Source of the DNA: Hydractinia symbiolongicarpus | Taxonomy: Eukaryota > Cnidaria > Hydrozoa > Anthoathecata > Hydractiniidae | Direction: 5' to 3' | Assembly (NCBI RefSeq): GCF_029227915.1 | Contig: NC_079877.1 | Location: 8,494,001-8,558,000 of the forward strand | DNA length: 64,000 nucleotides | Shown: positions 18,669 to 31,601 of the stretch, piece after piece | Layout: each line of letters begins with the position of its first letter | Numbering within the stretch: the first letter of the stretch is position 1 | The notes under the pieces: model-generated | What the model was told of the DNA's origin: nothing | Databases searched by the model: none | What the model saw: the letters and a program-made list of their open reading frames with translations, nothing else | Position numbers and translations under genes: made by a program

Positions 18669-19908
18669 AACCGCGCTGCATATGTCTAGAGCATTTCTTG
18701 CTGTTTAATTTCGCATTGACAGTATACACAGTTTCAGCTTTTAACATGATCGACCGTGTGGCATTCGGGCATTGACGCCATCGCGAACATATTATTTAAA
18801 TATGAACTCGTCCTCGGTAGTATAGTGGTAAGTATCCCCGCCTGTCACGCGGGAGACCGGGGATCGATTCCCCGCCGGGGAGGTTCTTTTTATCTTGTCA
18901 ATGTTTCGTTTCACGTCAGTAGCGTTCGCGGGACTGTCCGGGAATACAAATTTACGCCCGGTTAGCTCAGTCGGTAGAGCATCAGACTTTTAATCTGAGG
19001 GTCGCGGGTTCGAGTCCCTCATCGGGCGTAACAATTATTTGGTACGATGGTGAACTAACTTTCACCACAATGTCTTGTCGAAAGAGGATGAATAACGTAA
19101 CATTTGCGGAGTGGCAAAGGCGAAGCAAACTTGATGGGGAACTAGCTCAGATGGTAGAGCGCTCGCTTAGCATGCGAGAGGTACCGGGATCGATGCCCGG
19201 GTTCTCCAATGCCTTTTCCATAGGCGTAAAATAAATGAAATTTGCGCAGAGCAATTTGCAGCAGCGTTTGTGTCATGTCGGGATGGCCGAGCGGTCTAAG
19301 GCGCCAGACTCAAGACAAAATGTTCTTCCACTCATCGCGTGGAGAATTCTGGTCCTCGAATGAGGGCGAGGGTTCGAATCCCACTTCCGACAACTTTTCC
19401 CTGCCACACAAAATTTTAGGCCTAAAATGCAAGTCCACCGAGCCGGATTTGAACCAGCGACCTAAGGATGCCTGAGTGGTATAAGATCGTCTACAGTCCT
19501 CCGCTCTACCAACTGAGCTATCGGTGGATGTAGCATCGTACAGTTCTTGTGCAGGACTATGCAGGTCATGTCACGTTTGTAGTATGACGTGGTTTTTAAA
19601 ATGATGCGATAGCTCGCACGTAGCAGAGGGTGGTTTCGATCCACCGACCTCTGGGTTATGGGCCCAGCACGCTTCCTCTGCGCCACTCTGCTGAAGGTAG
19701 GTAAGCTGAAATGTGTCTGATGTAAAGTGTAGTTTAGTATTGCGAACAGCACTCGAACTATGACCTTTTTACCATTTCCAGGGGGATTAGCTCACATGGT
19801 AGAGCGCTCGCTTTGCATGCGAGAGGTACCGGGATCGATGCCCGGATCCTCCAAGACGATGTTTTTAATTTATTTATTTTTATACTAATTTCAGTACTTG
19901 CCAATGGT
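18601..19908. repeat. tDNA unit 12
   Basis: Asp 18811-18882 (T54A), Lys 18956-19028, Ala-AGC 19136-19208, Leu 19277-19392 (T-stem GTGGG to GAGGG, an A-A mismatch), Tyr 19434-19527 (-, one intron change 'agatcgt'), Met-i 19621-19692 (-), Ala-TGC 19781-19853. Eight TAA, followed by 'tattaaacc'. Confidence 0.97.
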
Positions 19909-21214
19909 CATAAGAGGATTTATGATGCTCCTAAGATTACCTGGTATTAATAATAATAATAATAATAATACTAAACCGCGCTGCATATGTCTAGAGCATT
20001 TCTTGCTGTTTAATTTCGCATTGACAGTATACACAGTTTCAGCTTTTAACATGATCAACCGTGTGGCATTCGGGCATTGACGCCATCGCGAACATATTAT
20101 TTAAATATGAACTCGTCCTCGGTAGTATAGTGGTAAGTATCCCCGCCTGTCACGCGGGAGACCGGGGTTCGATTCCCCGCCGGGGAGGTTCTTTTTATCT
20201 TGTCAATGTTTCGTTTCACGTCAGTAGCGTTCGCGGGACTGTCCGGGAATACAGATTTACGCCCGGTTAGCTCAGTCGGTAGAGCATCAGACTTTTAATC
20301 TGAGGGTCGCGGGTTCGAGTCCCTCATCGGGCGTAACAATTATTTGGTACGATGGTGAACTAACTTTCACCACAATTTCTTGTCGAAAGAGGATGAATAA
20401 CGTAACATTTGCGGAGTGGCAAAGGCGCAGCAAACTTGATGGGGAACTAGCTCAGATGGTAGAGCGCTCGCTTAGCATGCGAGAGGTACCGGGATCGATG
20501 CCCGGGTTCTCCAATGCCTTTTCCATAGGCGTAAAATAAATGAAATTTGCGCAGAGCAATTTGCAGCAGCGTTCGTGTCATGTCGGGATGGCCGAGCGGT
20601 CTAAGGCGCCAGACTCAAGACAAAATGTTCTTCCACTCATCGCGTGGAGAATTCTGGTCCTCGAATGAGGGCGTGGGTTCGAATCCCACTTCCGACAACT
20701 TTTCCCTGCCACACAAAATTTTAGGCCTAAAATGCAAGTCCACCGAGCCGGATTTGAACCAGCGACCTAAGGATGCCTGAGTGGTATAAGTTCGTCTACA
20801 GTCCTCCGCTCTACCAACTGAGCTATCGGTGGATGTAGCATCGTACAGTTCTTGTGCAGGACTATGCAGGTCATGTCACGTTTGTAGTATGACGTGGTTT
20901 TTAAAATGATGCGATAGCTCGCACGTAGCAGAGGGTGGTTTCGATCCACCGACCTCTGGGTTATGGGCCCAGCACGCTTCCTTTGCGCCACTCTGCTGAA
21001 GGTAGGTAAGCTGAAATGTGTCTGATGTAAGGTGTAGTTTAGTATTGCGAACAGCACTCGAACTATGACCTTTTTACCATTTCCAGGGGGGATTAGCTCA
21101 CATGGTAGAGCGCTCGCTTTGCATGCGAGAGGTACCGGGATCGATGCCCGGATCCTCCAAGACGATGTTTTTAATTTATTTATTTTTATACTAATTTCAG
21201 TAGTTGCCAATGGT
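19909..21214. repeat. tDNA unit 13
   Basis: Asp 20116-20187, Lys 20261-20333, Ala-AGC 20441-20513, Leu 20582-20697, Tyr 20739-20832 (-), Met-i 20926-20997 (-, D-loop G to A), Ala-TGC 21087-21159. A sixth G precedes Ala-TGC, making the unit one base longer. Seven TAA. Confidence 0.97.
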
Positions 21215-22519
21215 CATAAGAGGATTTATGATGCTCCTAAGATTACCTGGTATTAATAATAATAATAATAATAATACTAAACCGCGCTGCATATGTCTAG
21301 AGCATTTATTGCTGTTTAATTTCGCATTGACAGTATACACAGTTTCAGCTTTTAACATGATCGACCGTGTGGCATTCGGGCATTGACGCCATCGCGAACA
21401 TATTATTTAAATATGAACTCGTCCTCGGTAGTATAGTGGTAAGTATCCCCGCCTGTCACGCGGGAGACCAGGGTTCGATTCCCCGCCGGGGAGGTTCTTT
21501 TTATCTTGTCAATGTTTCGTTTCACGTCAGTAGCGTTCGCGGGACTGTCCGGGAATACAGATTTACGCCCGGTTAGCTCAGTCGGTAGAGCATCAGACTT
21601 TTAATCTGAGGGTCGCGGGTTCGAGTCCCTCATCGGGCGTAACAATTATTTGGTACGATGGTGAACTAACTTTCACCACAATGTCTTGTCGAAAGAGGAT
21701 GAATAACGTAACATTTGCGGAGTGGCAAAGGCGAAGCAAACTTGATGGGGAACTAGCTCAGATGGTAGAGCGCTCGCTTAGCATGCGAGAGGTACCGGGA
21801 TCGATGCCCGGGTTCTCCAATGCCTTTTCCATAGGCGTAAAATAAATGAAATTTGCGCAGAGCAATTTGCAGCAGCGTTCGTGTCATGTCGGGATGGCCG
21901 AGCGGTCTAAGGCGCCAGACTCAAGACAAAATGTTCTTCCACTCATCGCGTGGAGAATTCTGGTCCTCGAATGAGGGCGTGGGTTCGAATCCCACTTCCG
22001 ACAACTTTTCCCTGCCACACAAAATTTTAGGCCTAAAATGCAAGTCCACCGAGCCGGATTTGAACCAGCGACCTAAGGATGCCTGAGTGGTATAAGTTCG
22101 TCTACAGTCCTCCGCTCTACCAACTGAGCTAACGGTGGATGTAGCATCGTACAGTTCTTGTGCAGGACTATGCAGGTCATGTCACGTTTGTAGTATGACG
22201 TGGTTTTTAAAATGATGCGATAGCTCGCACGTAGCAGAGGGTGGTTTCGATCCACCGACCTCTGGGTTATGGGCCCAGCACGCTTCCTCTGCGCCACTCT
22301 GCTGAAGGTAGGTAAGCTGAAATGTGTCTGATGTAAGGTGTAGTTTAGTATTGCGCACAGCACTCGAACTATGACCTTTTTACCATTTCCAGGGGGATTA
22401 GCTCACATGGTAGAGCGCTCGCTTTGCATGCGAGAGGTACCGGGATCGATGCCCGGATCCTCCAAGACGATGTTTTTAATTTATTTATTTTTATACTAAT
22501 TTCAGTAGTTGCCAATGGT
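21215..22519. repeat. tDNA unit 14
   Basis: Asp 21422-21493 (T-stem CGGGG to CAGGG), Lys 21567-21639, Ala-AGC 21747-21819, Leu 21888-22003, Tyr 22045-22138 (-, A7 to T, a mismatch with T66), Met-i 22232-22303 (-), Ala-TGC 22392-22464. Seven TAA. Confidence 0.97.
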
Positions 22520-23821
22520 CATAAGAGGATTTATGATGCTCCTAAGATTACCTGGTATTAATAATAATAATAATAATAATAAACCGCGCTGCATATGTCT
22601 AGAGCATTTCTTGCTGTTTAATTTCGCATTGACAGTATACACAGTTTCAGCTTTTAACATGATCGACCGTGTGGCATTCGGGCATTGACGCCATCGCGAA
22701 CATATTATTTAAATATGAACTCGTCCTCGGTAGTATAGTGGTAAGTATCCCCGCCTGTCACGCGGGAGACCGGGGTTCGATTCCCCGCCGGGGAGGTTCT
22801 TTTTATCTTGTCAATGTTTCGTTTCACGTCAGTAGCGTTCGCGGGACTGTCCGGGAATACAGATTTACGCCCGGTTAGCTCAGTCGGTAGAGCATCAGAC
22901 TTTTAATCTGAGGGTCGCGGGTTCGAGTCCCTCATCGGGCGTAACAATTATTTGGTACGATGGTGAACTAACTTTCACCACAATGTCTTGTCGAAAGAGG
23001 ATGAATAACGTAACATTTGCGGAGTGGCAAAGGCGAAGCAAACTTGATGGGGAACTAGCTCAGATAGTAGAGCGCTCGCTTAGCATGCGAGAGGTACCGG
23101 GATCGATGCCCGGGTTCTCATATGCCTTTTCCATAGGCGTAAAATAAATGAAATTTGCGCAGAGCAATTTGCAGCGGCGTTCGTGTCATGTCGGGATGGC
23201 CGAGCGGTCTAAGGCGCCAGACTCAAGACAAAATGTTCTTCCACTCATCGCGTGGAGAATTCTGGTCCTCGAATGAGGGCGTGGGTTCGAATCCCACTTC
23301 CGACAACTTTTCCCTGCCACACAAAATTTTAGGCCTAAAATGCAAGTCCACCGAGCCGGATCTGAACCAGCGACCTAAGGATGCCTGAGTGGTATAAGTT
23401 CGTCTACAGTCCTCCGCTCTACCAACTGAGCTATCGGTGGATGTAGCATCGTACAGTTCTTGTGCAGGACTATGCAGGTCATGTCACGTTTGTAGTATGA
23501 CGTGGTTTTTAAAATGATGCGATAGCTCGCACGTAGCAGAGGGTGGTTTCGATCCACCGACCTCTGGGTTATGGGCCCAGCACGCTTCCTCTGCGCCACT
23601 CTGCTGAAGGTAGGTAAGCTGAAATGTGTCTGATGTAAGGTGTAGTTTAGTATTGCGAACAGCACTCGAACTATGACCTTTTAACCATTTCCAGGGGGAT
23701 TAGCTCACACGGTAGAGCGCTCGCTTTGCATTCGAGAGGTACCGGGATCGATGCCCGGATCCTCCAAGACGATGTTTTTAATTTATTTATTTTTATACTA
23801 ATTTCAGTAGTTGCCAATGGT
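22520..23821. repeat. tDNA unit 15, three altered tRNA genes
   Basis: Asp 22724-22795, Lys 22869-22941, Ala-AGC 23049-23121 (damaged), Leu 23190-23305, Tyr 23347-23440 (-, A58 to G in the T loop/B box), Met-i 23534-23605 (-), Ala-TGC 23694-23766 (D-loop 'acacgg', and G39 to T breaking the first anticodon-stem pair). The most divergent of the complete units by eye. Confidence 0.96.
23049..23121 (+). pseudogene. Damaged tRNA-Ala (AGC), unit 15
   Basis: G18 becomes A ('agatagta'), and the 3' end reads TTCTCAT instead of TTCTCCA, so G1 cannot pair and the discriminator is T. Loss of the D-loop/T-loop contact and of the 1-72 pair makes a functional alanine tRNA unlikely. Confidence 0.65.
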
Positions 23822-25123
23822 CATAAGAGGATTTATGATGCTCCTAAGATTACCTGGTATTAATAATAATAATAATAATACTAAACCGCGCTGCATATGT
23901 CTAGAGCATTTCTTGCTGTTTAATTTCGCATTGACAGTATACACAGTTTCAGCTTTTAACATGATCGACCGTGTGGCATTCGGGCATTGACGCCATCGCG
24001 AACATATTATTTAAATATAAACTCGTCCTCGGTAGTATAGTGGTAAGTATCCCCGCCTGTCACGCGGGAGACCGGGGTTCGATTCCCCGCCGGGGAGGTT
24101 CTTTTTATCTTGTCAATGTTTCGTTTCACGTCAGTAGCGTTTGCGGGACTGTCCGGGAAAACAGGTTTACGCCCGGTTAGCTCAGTCGGTAGAGCATCAG
24201 ACTTTTAATCTGAGGGTCGCGGGTTCGAGTCCCTCATCGGGCGTAACAATTATTTGGTACGATGGTGAACTAACTTTCACCACAATGTCTTGTCGAAAGA
24301 GGATGAATAACGTAACATTTGCGGAGTGGCAAAGGCGAAGCAAACTTGATGGGGAACTAGCTCAGATGGTAGAGCGCTCGCTTAGCATGCGAGAGGTACC
24401 GGGATCGATGCCCGGGTTCTCCAATGCCTTTTCCATAGGCGTAAAATAAATGAAATTTGCGCAGAGCAATTTGCAGCAGCGTTCGTGTCATGTCGGGATG
24501 GCCGAGCGGTCTAAGGCGCCAGACTCAAGACAAAATGTTCTTCCACTCATCGCGTGGAGAATTCTGGTCCTCGAATGAGGGCGTGGGTTCGAATCCCACT
24601 TCCGACAACTTTTCCCTGCCACACAAAATTTTAGGCCTAAAATGCAAGTCCACCGAGCCGGATTTGAACCAGCGACCTAAGGATGCCTGAGTGGTATAAG
24701 TTCGTCTACAGTCCTCCGCTCTACCAACTGAGCTATCGGTGGATGTAGCATCGTACAGTTCTTGTGCAGGACTATGCAGGTCATGTCACGTTTGTAGTAT
24801 GACGTGATTTTTAAAATGATGCGATAGCTCGCACGTAGCAGAGGGTGGTTTCGATCCACCGACCTCTGGGTTATGGGCCCAGCACGCTTCCTCTGCGCCA
24901 CTCTGCTGAAGGTAGGTAAGCTGAAATGTGTCTGATGTAAGGTGTAGTTTAGTATTGCGAACAGCACTCGAACTATGACCTTTTTACCATTTCCAGGGGG
25001 ATTAGCTCACATGGTAGAGCGCTCGCTTTGCATGCGAGAGGTACCGGGATCGATGCGCGGATCCTCCAAGACGATGTTTTTAATTTATTTATTTTTATAC
25101 TAATTTCAGTAGTTGCCAATGGT
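23822..25123. repeat. tDNA unit 16
   Basis: Asp 24026-24097, Lys 24171-24243, Ala-AGC 24351-24423, Leu 24492-24607, Tyr 24649-24742 (-), Met-i 24836-24907 (-), Ala-TGC 24996-25068 (T-stem CCCGG to CGCGG, a G-G mismatch). The Asp-Lys spacer has 'gtttgcggg' (as units 1 and 42) and 'aaaacaggttt'. Confidence 0.97.
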
Positions 25124-26425
25124 CATAAGAGGATTTATGATGCTCCTAAGATTACCTGGTATTAATAATAATAATAATAATACTAAACCGCGCTGCATAT
25201 GTCTAGAGCATTTCTTGCTGTTTAATTTCGCATTGACAGTATACACAGTTTCAGCTTTTAACATGATCGACCGTGTGGCATTCGGGCATTGACGCCATCG
25301 CGAACATATTATTTAAATATGAACTCGTCCTCGGTAGTATAGTGGTAAGTATCCCCGCCTGTCACGCGGGAGACCGGGGTTCGATTCCCCGCCGGGGAGG
25401 TTCTTTTTATCTTGTCAATGTTTCGTTTCACGTCAGTAGCGTTCGCGGGACTGTCCGGGAATACAGATTTACGCCCGGTTAGCTCAGTCGGTAGAGCATC
25501 AGACTTTTAATCTGAGGGTCGCGGGTTCGAGTCCCTCATCGGGCGTAACAATTATTTGGTACGATGGTGAACTAACTTTCACCACAATGTCTTGTCGAAA
25601 GAGGATGAATAACGTAACATTTGCGGAGTGGCAAAGGCGAAGCAAACTTGATGGGGAACTAGCTCAGATGGTAGAGCGCTCGCTTAGCATGCGAGAGGTA
25701 CCGGGATCGATGCCCGGGTTCTCCAATGCCTTTTCCATAGGCGTAAAATAAATGAAATTTGCGCAGAGCAATTTGCAGCAGCGTTCGTGTCATGTCGGGA
25801 TGGCCGAGCGGTCTAAGGCGCCAGACTCAAGACAAAATGTTCTTCCACTCATCGCGTGGAGAATTCTGGTCCTCGAATGAGGGCGTGGGTTCGAATCCCA
25901 CTTCCGACAACTTTTCCCTGCCACACAAAATTTTAGGCCTAAAATGCAAGTCCACCGAGCCGGATTTGAACCAGCGACCTAAGGATGCCTGAGTGGTATA
26001 AGTTCGTCTACAGTCCTCCGCTCTACCAACTGAGCTATCGGTGGATGTAGCATCGTACAGTTCTTGTGCAGGACTATGCAGGTCATGTCACGTTTGTAGT
26101 ATGACGTGGTTTTTAAAATGATGCGATAGCTCGCACGTAGCAGAGGGTGGTTTCGATCCACCGACCTCTGGGTTATGGGCCCAGCACGCTTCCTCTGCGC
26201 CACTCTGCTGAAGGTAGGTAAGCTGAAATGTGTCTGATGTAAGGTGTAGTTTAGTATTGCGAACAGCACTCGAACTATGACCTTTTTACCATTTCCAGGG
26301 GGATTAGCTCACATGGTAGAGCGCTCGCTTTGCATGCGAGAGGTACCGGGATCGATGCCCGGATCCTCCAAGACGATGTTTTTAATGTATTTATTTTTAT
26401 ACTAATTTCAGTAGTTGCCAATGGT
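25124..26425. repeat. tDNA unit 17
   Basis: Asp 25328-25399, Lys 25473-25545, Ala-AGC 25653-25725, Leu 25794-25909, Tyr 25951-26044 (-), Met-i 26138-26209 (-), Ala-TGC 26298-26370. tRNA bodies match the consensus. The end spacer has 'taatgtattt' for 'taatttattt', shared with units 18 and 20. Confidence 0.97.
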
Positions 26426-27695
26426 CATAAGAGGATTTATGATGCTCCTAAGATTACCTGGTATTAATAATAATAATAATAATAATACTAAACCGCGCTG
26501 CATATGTCTAGAGCATTTCTTGCTGTTTAATTTCGCATTGACAGTATACACAGTTTCAGCTTTTAACATGATCGACCGTGTGGCATTCGGGCATTGACGC
26601 CATCGCGAACATATTATTTAAATATGAACTCGTCCTCGGTAGTATAGTGGTAAGTATCCCCGCCTGTCACGCGGGAGACCGGGGTTCGATTCCCCGCCGG
26701 GGAGGTTCTTTGTATCTTGTCAATGTTTCGTTTCACGTTAGTAGCGTTCGCGGGACTGTCCGGGAATACAGATTTACGCCCGGTTAGCTCAGTCGGTAGA
26801 GCATCAGACTTTTAATCTGAGGGTCGCGGATTCGAGTCCCTCATCGGGCGTAACATCTATTTGGTACGATGGTGAACTAACTTTCACCACAATGTCTTGT
26901 CGAAAGAGGATGAATAACGTAACATTTGCGGAGTGGCAAAGGCGAAGCAAACTTGATGGGGAACTAGCTCAGATGGTAGAGCGCTCGCTTAGCATGCGAG
27001 AGGTACCGGGATCGATGCCCGGGTTCTCCAATGCCTTTTCCATAGGCGTAAAATAAATGAAATTTGCGCAGAGCAATTTGCAGCAGCGTTCGCGTCATGT
27101 CGGGATGGCCGAGCGGTCTAAGGCGCCAGACTCAAGACAAAATGTTCTTCCACTCATCGCGTGGAGAATTCTGGTCCTCGAATGAGGGCGTGGGTTCGAA
27201 TCCCACTTCGGACAACCAAGTCCACCGAGCCGGATTTGAACCAGCGACCTAAGGATGCCTGAGTGGTATAAGTTCGTCTACAGTCCTCCGCTCTACCAAC
27301 TGAGCTATCGGTGGATGTAGCATCGTACAGTTCTTGTGCAGGACTATGCAGGTCATGTCACGTTTGTAGTATGACGTGGTTTTTAAAATGATGCGATAGC
27401 TCGCACGTAGCAGAGGGTGGTTTCGATCCACCGACCTCTGGGTTATGGGCCCAGCACGCTTCCTCTGCGCCACTCTGCTGAAGGTAGGTAAGCTGAAATG
27501 TGTCTGATGTAAGGTGTAGTTTAGTATTGCGAACAGCACTCGAACTATAACCTTTTTACCATTTCCAGGGGGATTAGCTCACATGGTAGAGCGCTCGCTT
27601 TGCATGCGAGAGGTACCGGGATCGATGCCCGGATCCTCCAAGACGATGTTTTTAATGTATTTATTTTTATACTAATTTCAGTAGTTGCCAATGGT
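26426..27695. repeat. tDNA unit 18, 35-bp deletion between Leu and Tyr
   Basis: Asp 26633-26704, Lys 26778-26850 (G53 to A), Ala-AGC 26958-27030, Leu 27099-27214 (C69 to G, a mismatch with G4), Tyr 27221-27314 (-), Met-i 27408-27479 (-), Ala-TGC 27568-27640. The T run after Asp is broken ('ctttgtat'). A 35-bp deletion removes both Leu terminators and the Tyr terminator, leaving 6 nt between the convergent genes. Confidence 0.96.
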
Positions 27696-28997
27696 CATAA
27701 GAGGATTTATGATGCTCCTAAGATTACCTGGTATTAATAATAATAATAATAATACTAAACCGCGCTGCATATGTCTAGAGCATTTCTTGCTGTTTAATTT
27801 CGCATTGACAGTATACACAGTTTCAGCTTTTAACATGATCGACCGTGTGGCATTCGGGCATTGACGCCATCGCGAACATATTATTTAAATATGAACTCGT
27901 CCTCGGTAGTATAGTGGTAAGTATCCCCGCCTGTCACGCGGGAGACCGGGGTTCGATTCCCCGCCGGGGAGGTTCTTTTTATCTTGTCAATGTTTCGTTT
28001 CACGTCAGTAGCGTTCGCGGGACTGTCCGGGAATACAGATTTACGCCCGGTTAGCTCAGTCGGTAGAGCATCAGACTTTTAATCTGAGGGTCGCGGGTTC
28101 GAGTCCCTCATCGGGCGTAACAATTATTTGGTACGATGGTGAACTAACTTTCACCACAATGTCTTGTCGAAAGAGGATGAATAACGTAACATTTGCGGAG
28201 TGGCAAAGGCGAAGCAAACTTGATGGGGAACTAGCTCAGATGGTAGAGCGCTCGCTTAGCATGCGAGAGGTACCGGGATCGATGCCCGGGTTCTCCAATG
28301 CCTTTTCCATAGGCGTAAAATAAATGAAATTTGCGCAGAGCAATTTGCAGCAGCGTTTGCGTCATGTCGGGATGGCCGAGCGGTCTAAGGCGCCAGACTC
28401 AAGACAAAATGTTCTTCCACTCATCGCGTGGAGAATTCTGGTCCTCGAATGAGGGCGTGGGTTCGAATCCCACTTCCGACAACTTTTCCCTGCCACACAA
28501 AATTTTAGGCCTAAAATGCAAGTCCACCGAGCCGGATTTGAACCAGCGACCTAAGGATGCCTGAGTGGTATAAGTTCGTCTACAGTCCTCCGCTCTACCA
28601 ACTGAGCTATCGGTGGATGTAGCATCGTACAGTTCTTGTGCAGGACTATGCAGGTCATGTCACGTTTGTAGTATGACGTGGTTTTTAAAATGACGCGATA
28701 GCTCGCACGTAGCAGAGGGTGGTTTCGATCCACCGACCTCTGGGTTATGGGCCCAGCACGCTTCCTCTGCGCCACTCTGCTGAAGGTAGGTAAGCTGAAA
28801 TGTGTCTGATGTAAGGTGTAGTTTAGTATTGCGAACAGCACTCGAACTATGACCTTTTTACCATTTCCAGGGGGATTAGCTCACATGGTAGAGCGCTCGC
28901 TTTGCATGCGAGAGGTACCGGGATCGATGCCCGGATCCTCCAAGACGATGTTTTTAATTTATTTATTTTTATACTAATTTCAGTAGTTGCCAATGGT
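27696..28997. repeat. tDNA unit 19
   Basis: Asp 27900-27971, Lys 28045-28117, Ala-AGC 28225-28297, Leu 28366-28481, Tyr 28523-28616 (-), Met-i 28710-28781 (-), Ala-TGC 28870-28942. tRNA bodies match the consensus. 'gcgtttgcgtc' upstream of Leu; unit 18 shares the 'gcgtc' part. Confidence 0.97.
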
Positions 28998-30299
28998 CAT
29001 AAGAGGATTTATGATGCTCCTAAGATTACCTGGTATTAATAATAATAATAATAATACTAAACCGCGCTGCATATGTCTAGAGCATTTCTTGCTGTTTAAT
29101 TTCGCATTGACAGTATACACAGTTTCAGCTTTTAACATGATCGACCGTGTGGCATTCGGGCATTGACGCCATCGCGAACATATTATTTAAATATGAACTC
29201 GTCCTCGGTAGTATAGTGGTAAGTATCCCCGCCTGTCACGCGGGAGACCGGGGTTCGATTCCCCGCCGGGGAGGTTCTTTTTATCTTGTCAATGTTTCGT
29301 TTCACGTCAGTAGCGTTCGCAGGACTGTCCGGGAATACAGATTTACGCCCGGTTAGCTCAGTCGGTAGAGCATCAGACTTTTAATCTGAGGGTCGCGGGT
29401 TCGAGTCCCTCATCGGGCGTAACAATTATTTGGTACGATGGTGAACTAACTTTCACCACAATGTCTTGTCGAAAGAGGATGAATAACGTAACATTTGCGG
29501 AGTGGCAAAGGCGAAGCAAACTTGATGGGGAACTAGCTCAGATGGTAGAGCGCTCGCTTAGCATGCGAGAGGTACCGGGATCGATGCCCGGGTTCTCCAA
29601 TGCCTTTTCCATAGGCGTAAAATAAATGAAATTTGCGCAGAGCAATTTGCAGCAGCGTTCGTGTCATGTCGGGATGGCCGAGCGGTCTAAGGCGCCAGAC
29701 TCAAGACAAAATGTTCTTCCACTCATCGCGTGGAGAATTCTGGTCCTCGAATGAGGGCGTGGGTTCGAATCCCACTTCCGACAACTTTTCCCTGCCACAC
29801 AAAATTTTAGGCCTAAAATGCAAGTCCACCGAGCCGGATTTGAACCAGCGACCTAAGGATGCCTGAGTGGTATAAGTTCGTCTACAGTCCTCCGCTCTAC
29901 CAACTGAGCTATCGGTGGATGTAGCATCGTACAGTTCTTGTGCAGGACTATGCAGGTCATGTCACGTTTGTAGTATGACGTGGTTTTTAAAATGATGCGA
30001 TAGCTCGCACGTAGCAGAGGGTGGTTTCGATCCACCGACCTCTGGGTTATGGGCCCAGCACGCTCCCTCTGCGCCACTCTGCTGAAGGTAGGTAAGCTGA
30101 AATGTGTCTGATGTAAGGTGTAGTTTAGTATTGCGAACAGCACTCGAACTATGACCTTTTTACCATTTCCAGGGGGATTAGCTCACATGGTAGAGCGCTC
30201 GCTTTGCATGCGAGAGGTACCGGGATCGATGCCCGGATCCTCCAAGACGATGTTTTTAATGTATTTATTTTTATACTAATTTCAGTAGTTGCCAATGGT
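28998..30299. repeat. tDNA unit 20
   Basis: Asp 29202-29273, Lys 29347-29419, Ala-AGC 29527-29599, Leu 29668-29783, Tyr 29825-29918 (-), Met-i 30012-30083 (-, D-loop A to G), Ala-TGC 30172-30244. Confidence 0.97.
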
Positions 30300-31601
30300 C
30301 ATAAGAGGATTTATGATGCTCCTAAGATTACCTGGTATTAATAATAATAATAATAATACTAAACCGCGCTGCATATGTCTAGAGCATTTCTTGCTGTTTA
30401 ATTTCGCATTGACAGTATACACAGTTTCAGCTTTTAACATGATCGACCGTGTGGCATTCGGGCATTGACGCCATCGCGAACATATTATTTAAATATGAAC
30501 TCGTCCTCGGTAGTATAGTGGTAAGTATCCCCGCCTGTCACGCGGGAGACCGGGGTTCGATTCCCCGCCGGGGAGGTTCTTTTTATCTTGTCAATGTTTC
30601 GTTTCACGTCAGTAGCGTTCGCGGGACTGTCCGGGAATACAGATTTACGCCCGGTTAGCTCAGTCGGTAGAGCATCAGACTTTTAATCTGAGGGTCGCGG
30701 GTTCGAGTCCCTCATCGGGCGTAACAATTATTTGGTACGATGGTGAACTAACTTTCACCACAATGTCTTGTCGAAAGAGGATGAATAACGTAACATTTGC
30801 GGAGTGGCAAAGGCGAAGCAAACTTGATGGGGAACTAGCTCAGATGGTAGAGCGCTTGCTTAGCATGCGAGAGGTACCGGGATCGATGCCCGGGTTCTCC
30901 AATGCCTTTTCCATAGGCGTAAAATAAATGAAATTTGCGCAGAGCAATTTGCAGCAGCGTTCGTGTCATGTCGGGATGGCCGAGCGGTCTAAGGCGCCAG
31001 ACTCAAGACAAAATGTTCTTCCATTCATCGCGTGGAGAATTCTGGTCCTCGAATGAGGGCGTGGGTTCGAATCCCACTTCCGACAACTTTTCCCTGCCAC
31101 ACAAAATTTTAGGCCTAAAATGCAAGTCCACCGAGCCGGATTTGAACCAGCGACCTAAGGATGCCTGAGTGGTATAAGTTCGTCTACAGTCCTCCGCTCT
31201 ACCAACTGAGCTATCGGTGGATGTAGCATCGTACAGTTCTTGTGCAGGACTATGCAGGTCATGTCACGTTTGTAGTATGACGTGGTTTTTAAAATGATGC
31301 GATAGCTCGCACGTAGAAGAGGGTGGTTTCGATCCACCGACCTCTGGGTTATGGGCCCAGCACGCTTCCTCTGCGCCACTCTGCTGAAGGTAGGTAAGCT
31401 GAAATGTGTCTGATGTAAGGTGTAGTTTAGTATTGCGAACAGCACTCGAACTATGACCTTTTTACCATTTCCAGGGGGATTAGCTCACATGATAGAGCGC
31501 TCGCTTTGCATGCGAGAGGTACCGGGATCGATGCCCGGATCCTCCAAGACGATGTTTTTAATTTATTTATTTTTATACTAATTTCAGTAGTTGCCAATGG
31601 T
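30300..31601. repeat. tDNA unit 21
   Basis: Asp 30504-30575, Lys 30649-30721, Ala-AGC 30829-30901 (C29 to T, wobble), Leu 30970-31085 (one intron change), Tyr 31127-31220 (-), Met-i 31314-31385 (-, G70 to T breaks the third acceptor pair), Ala-TGC 31474-31546 (G19 to A, shared with unit 22). Confidence 0.97.
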
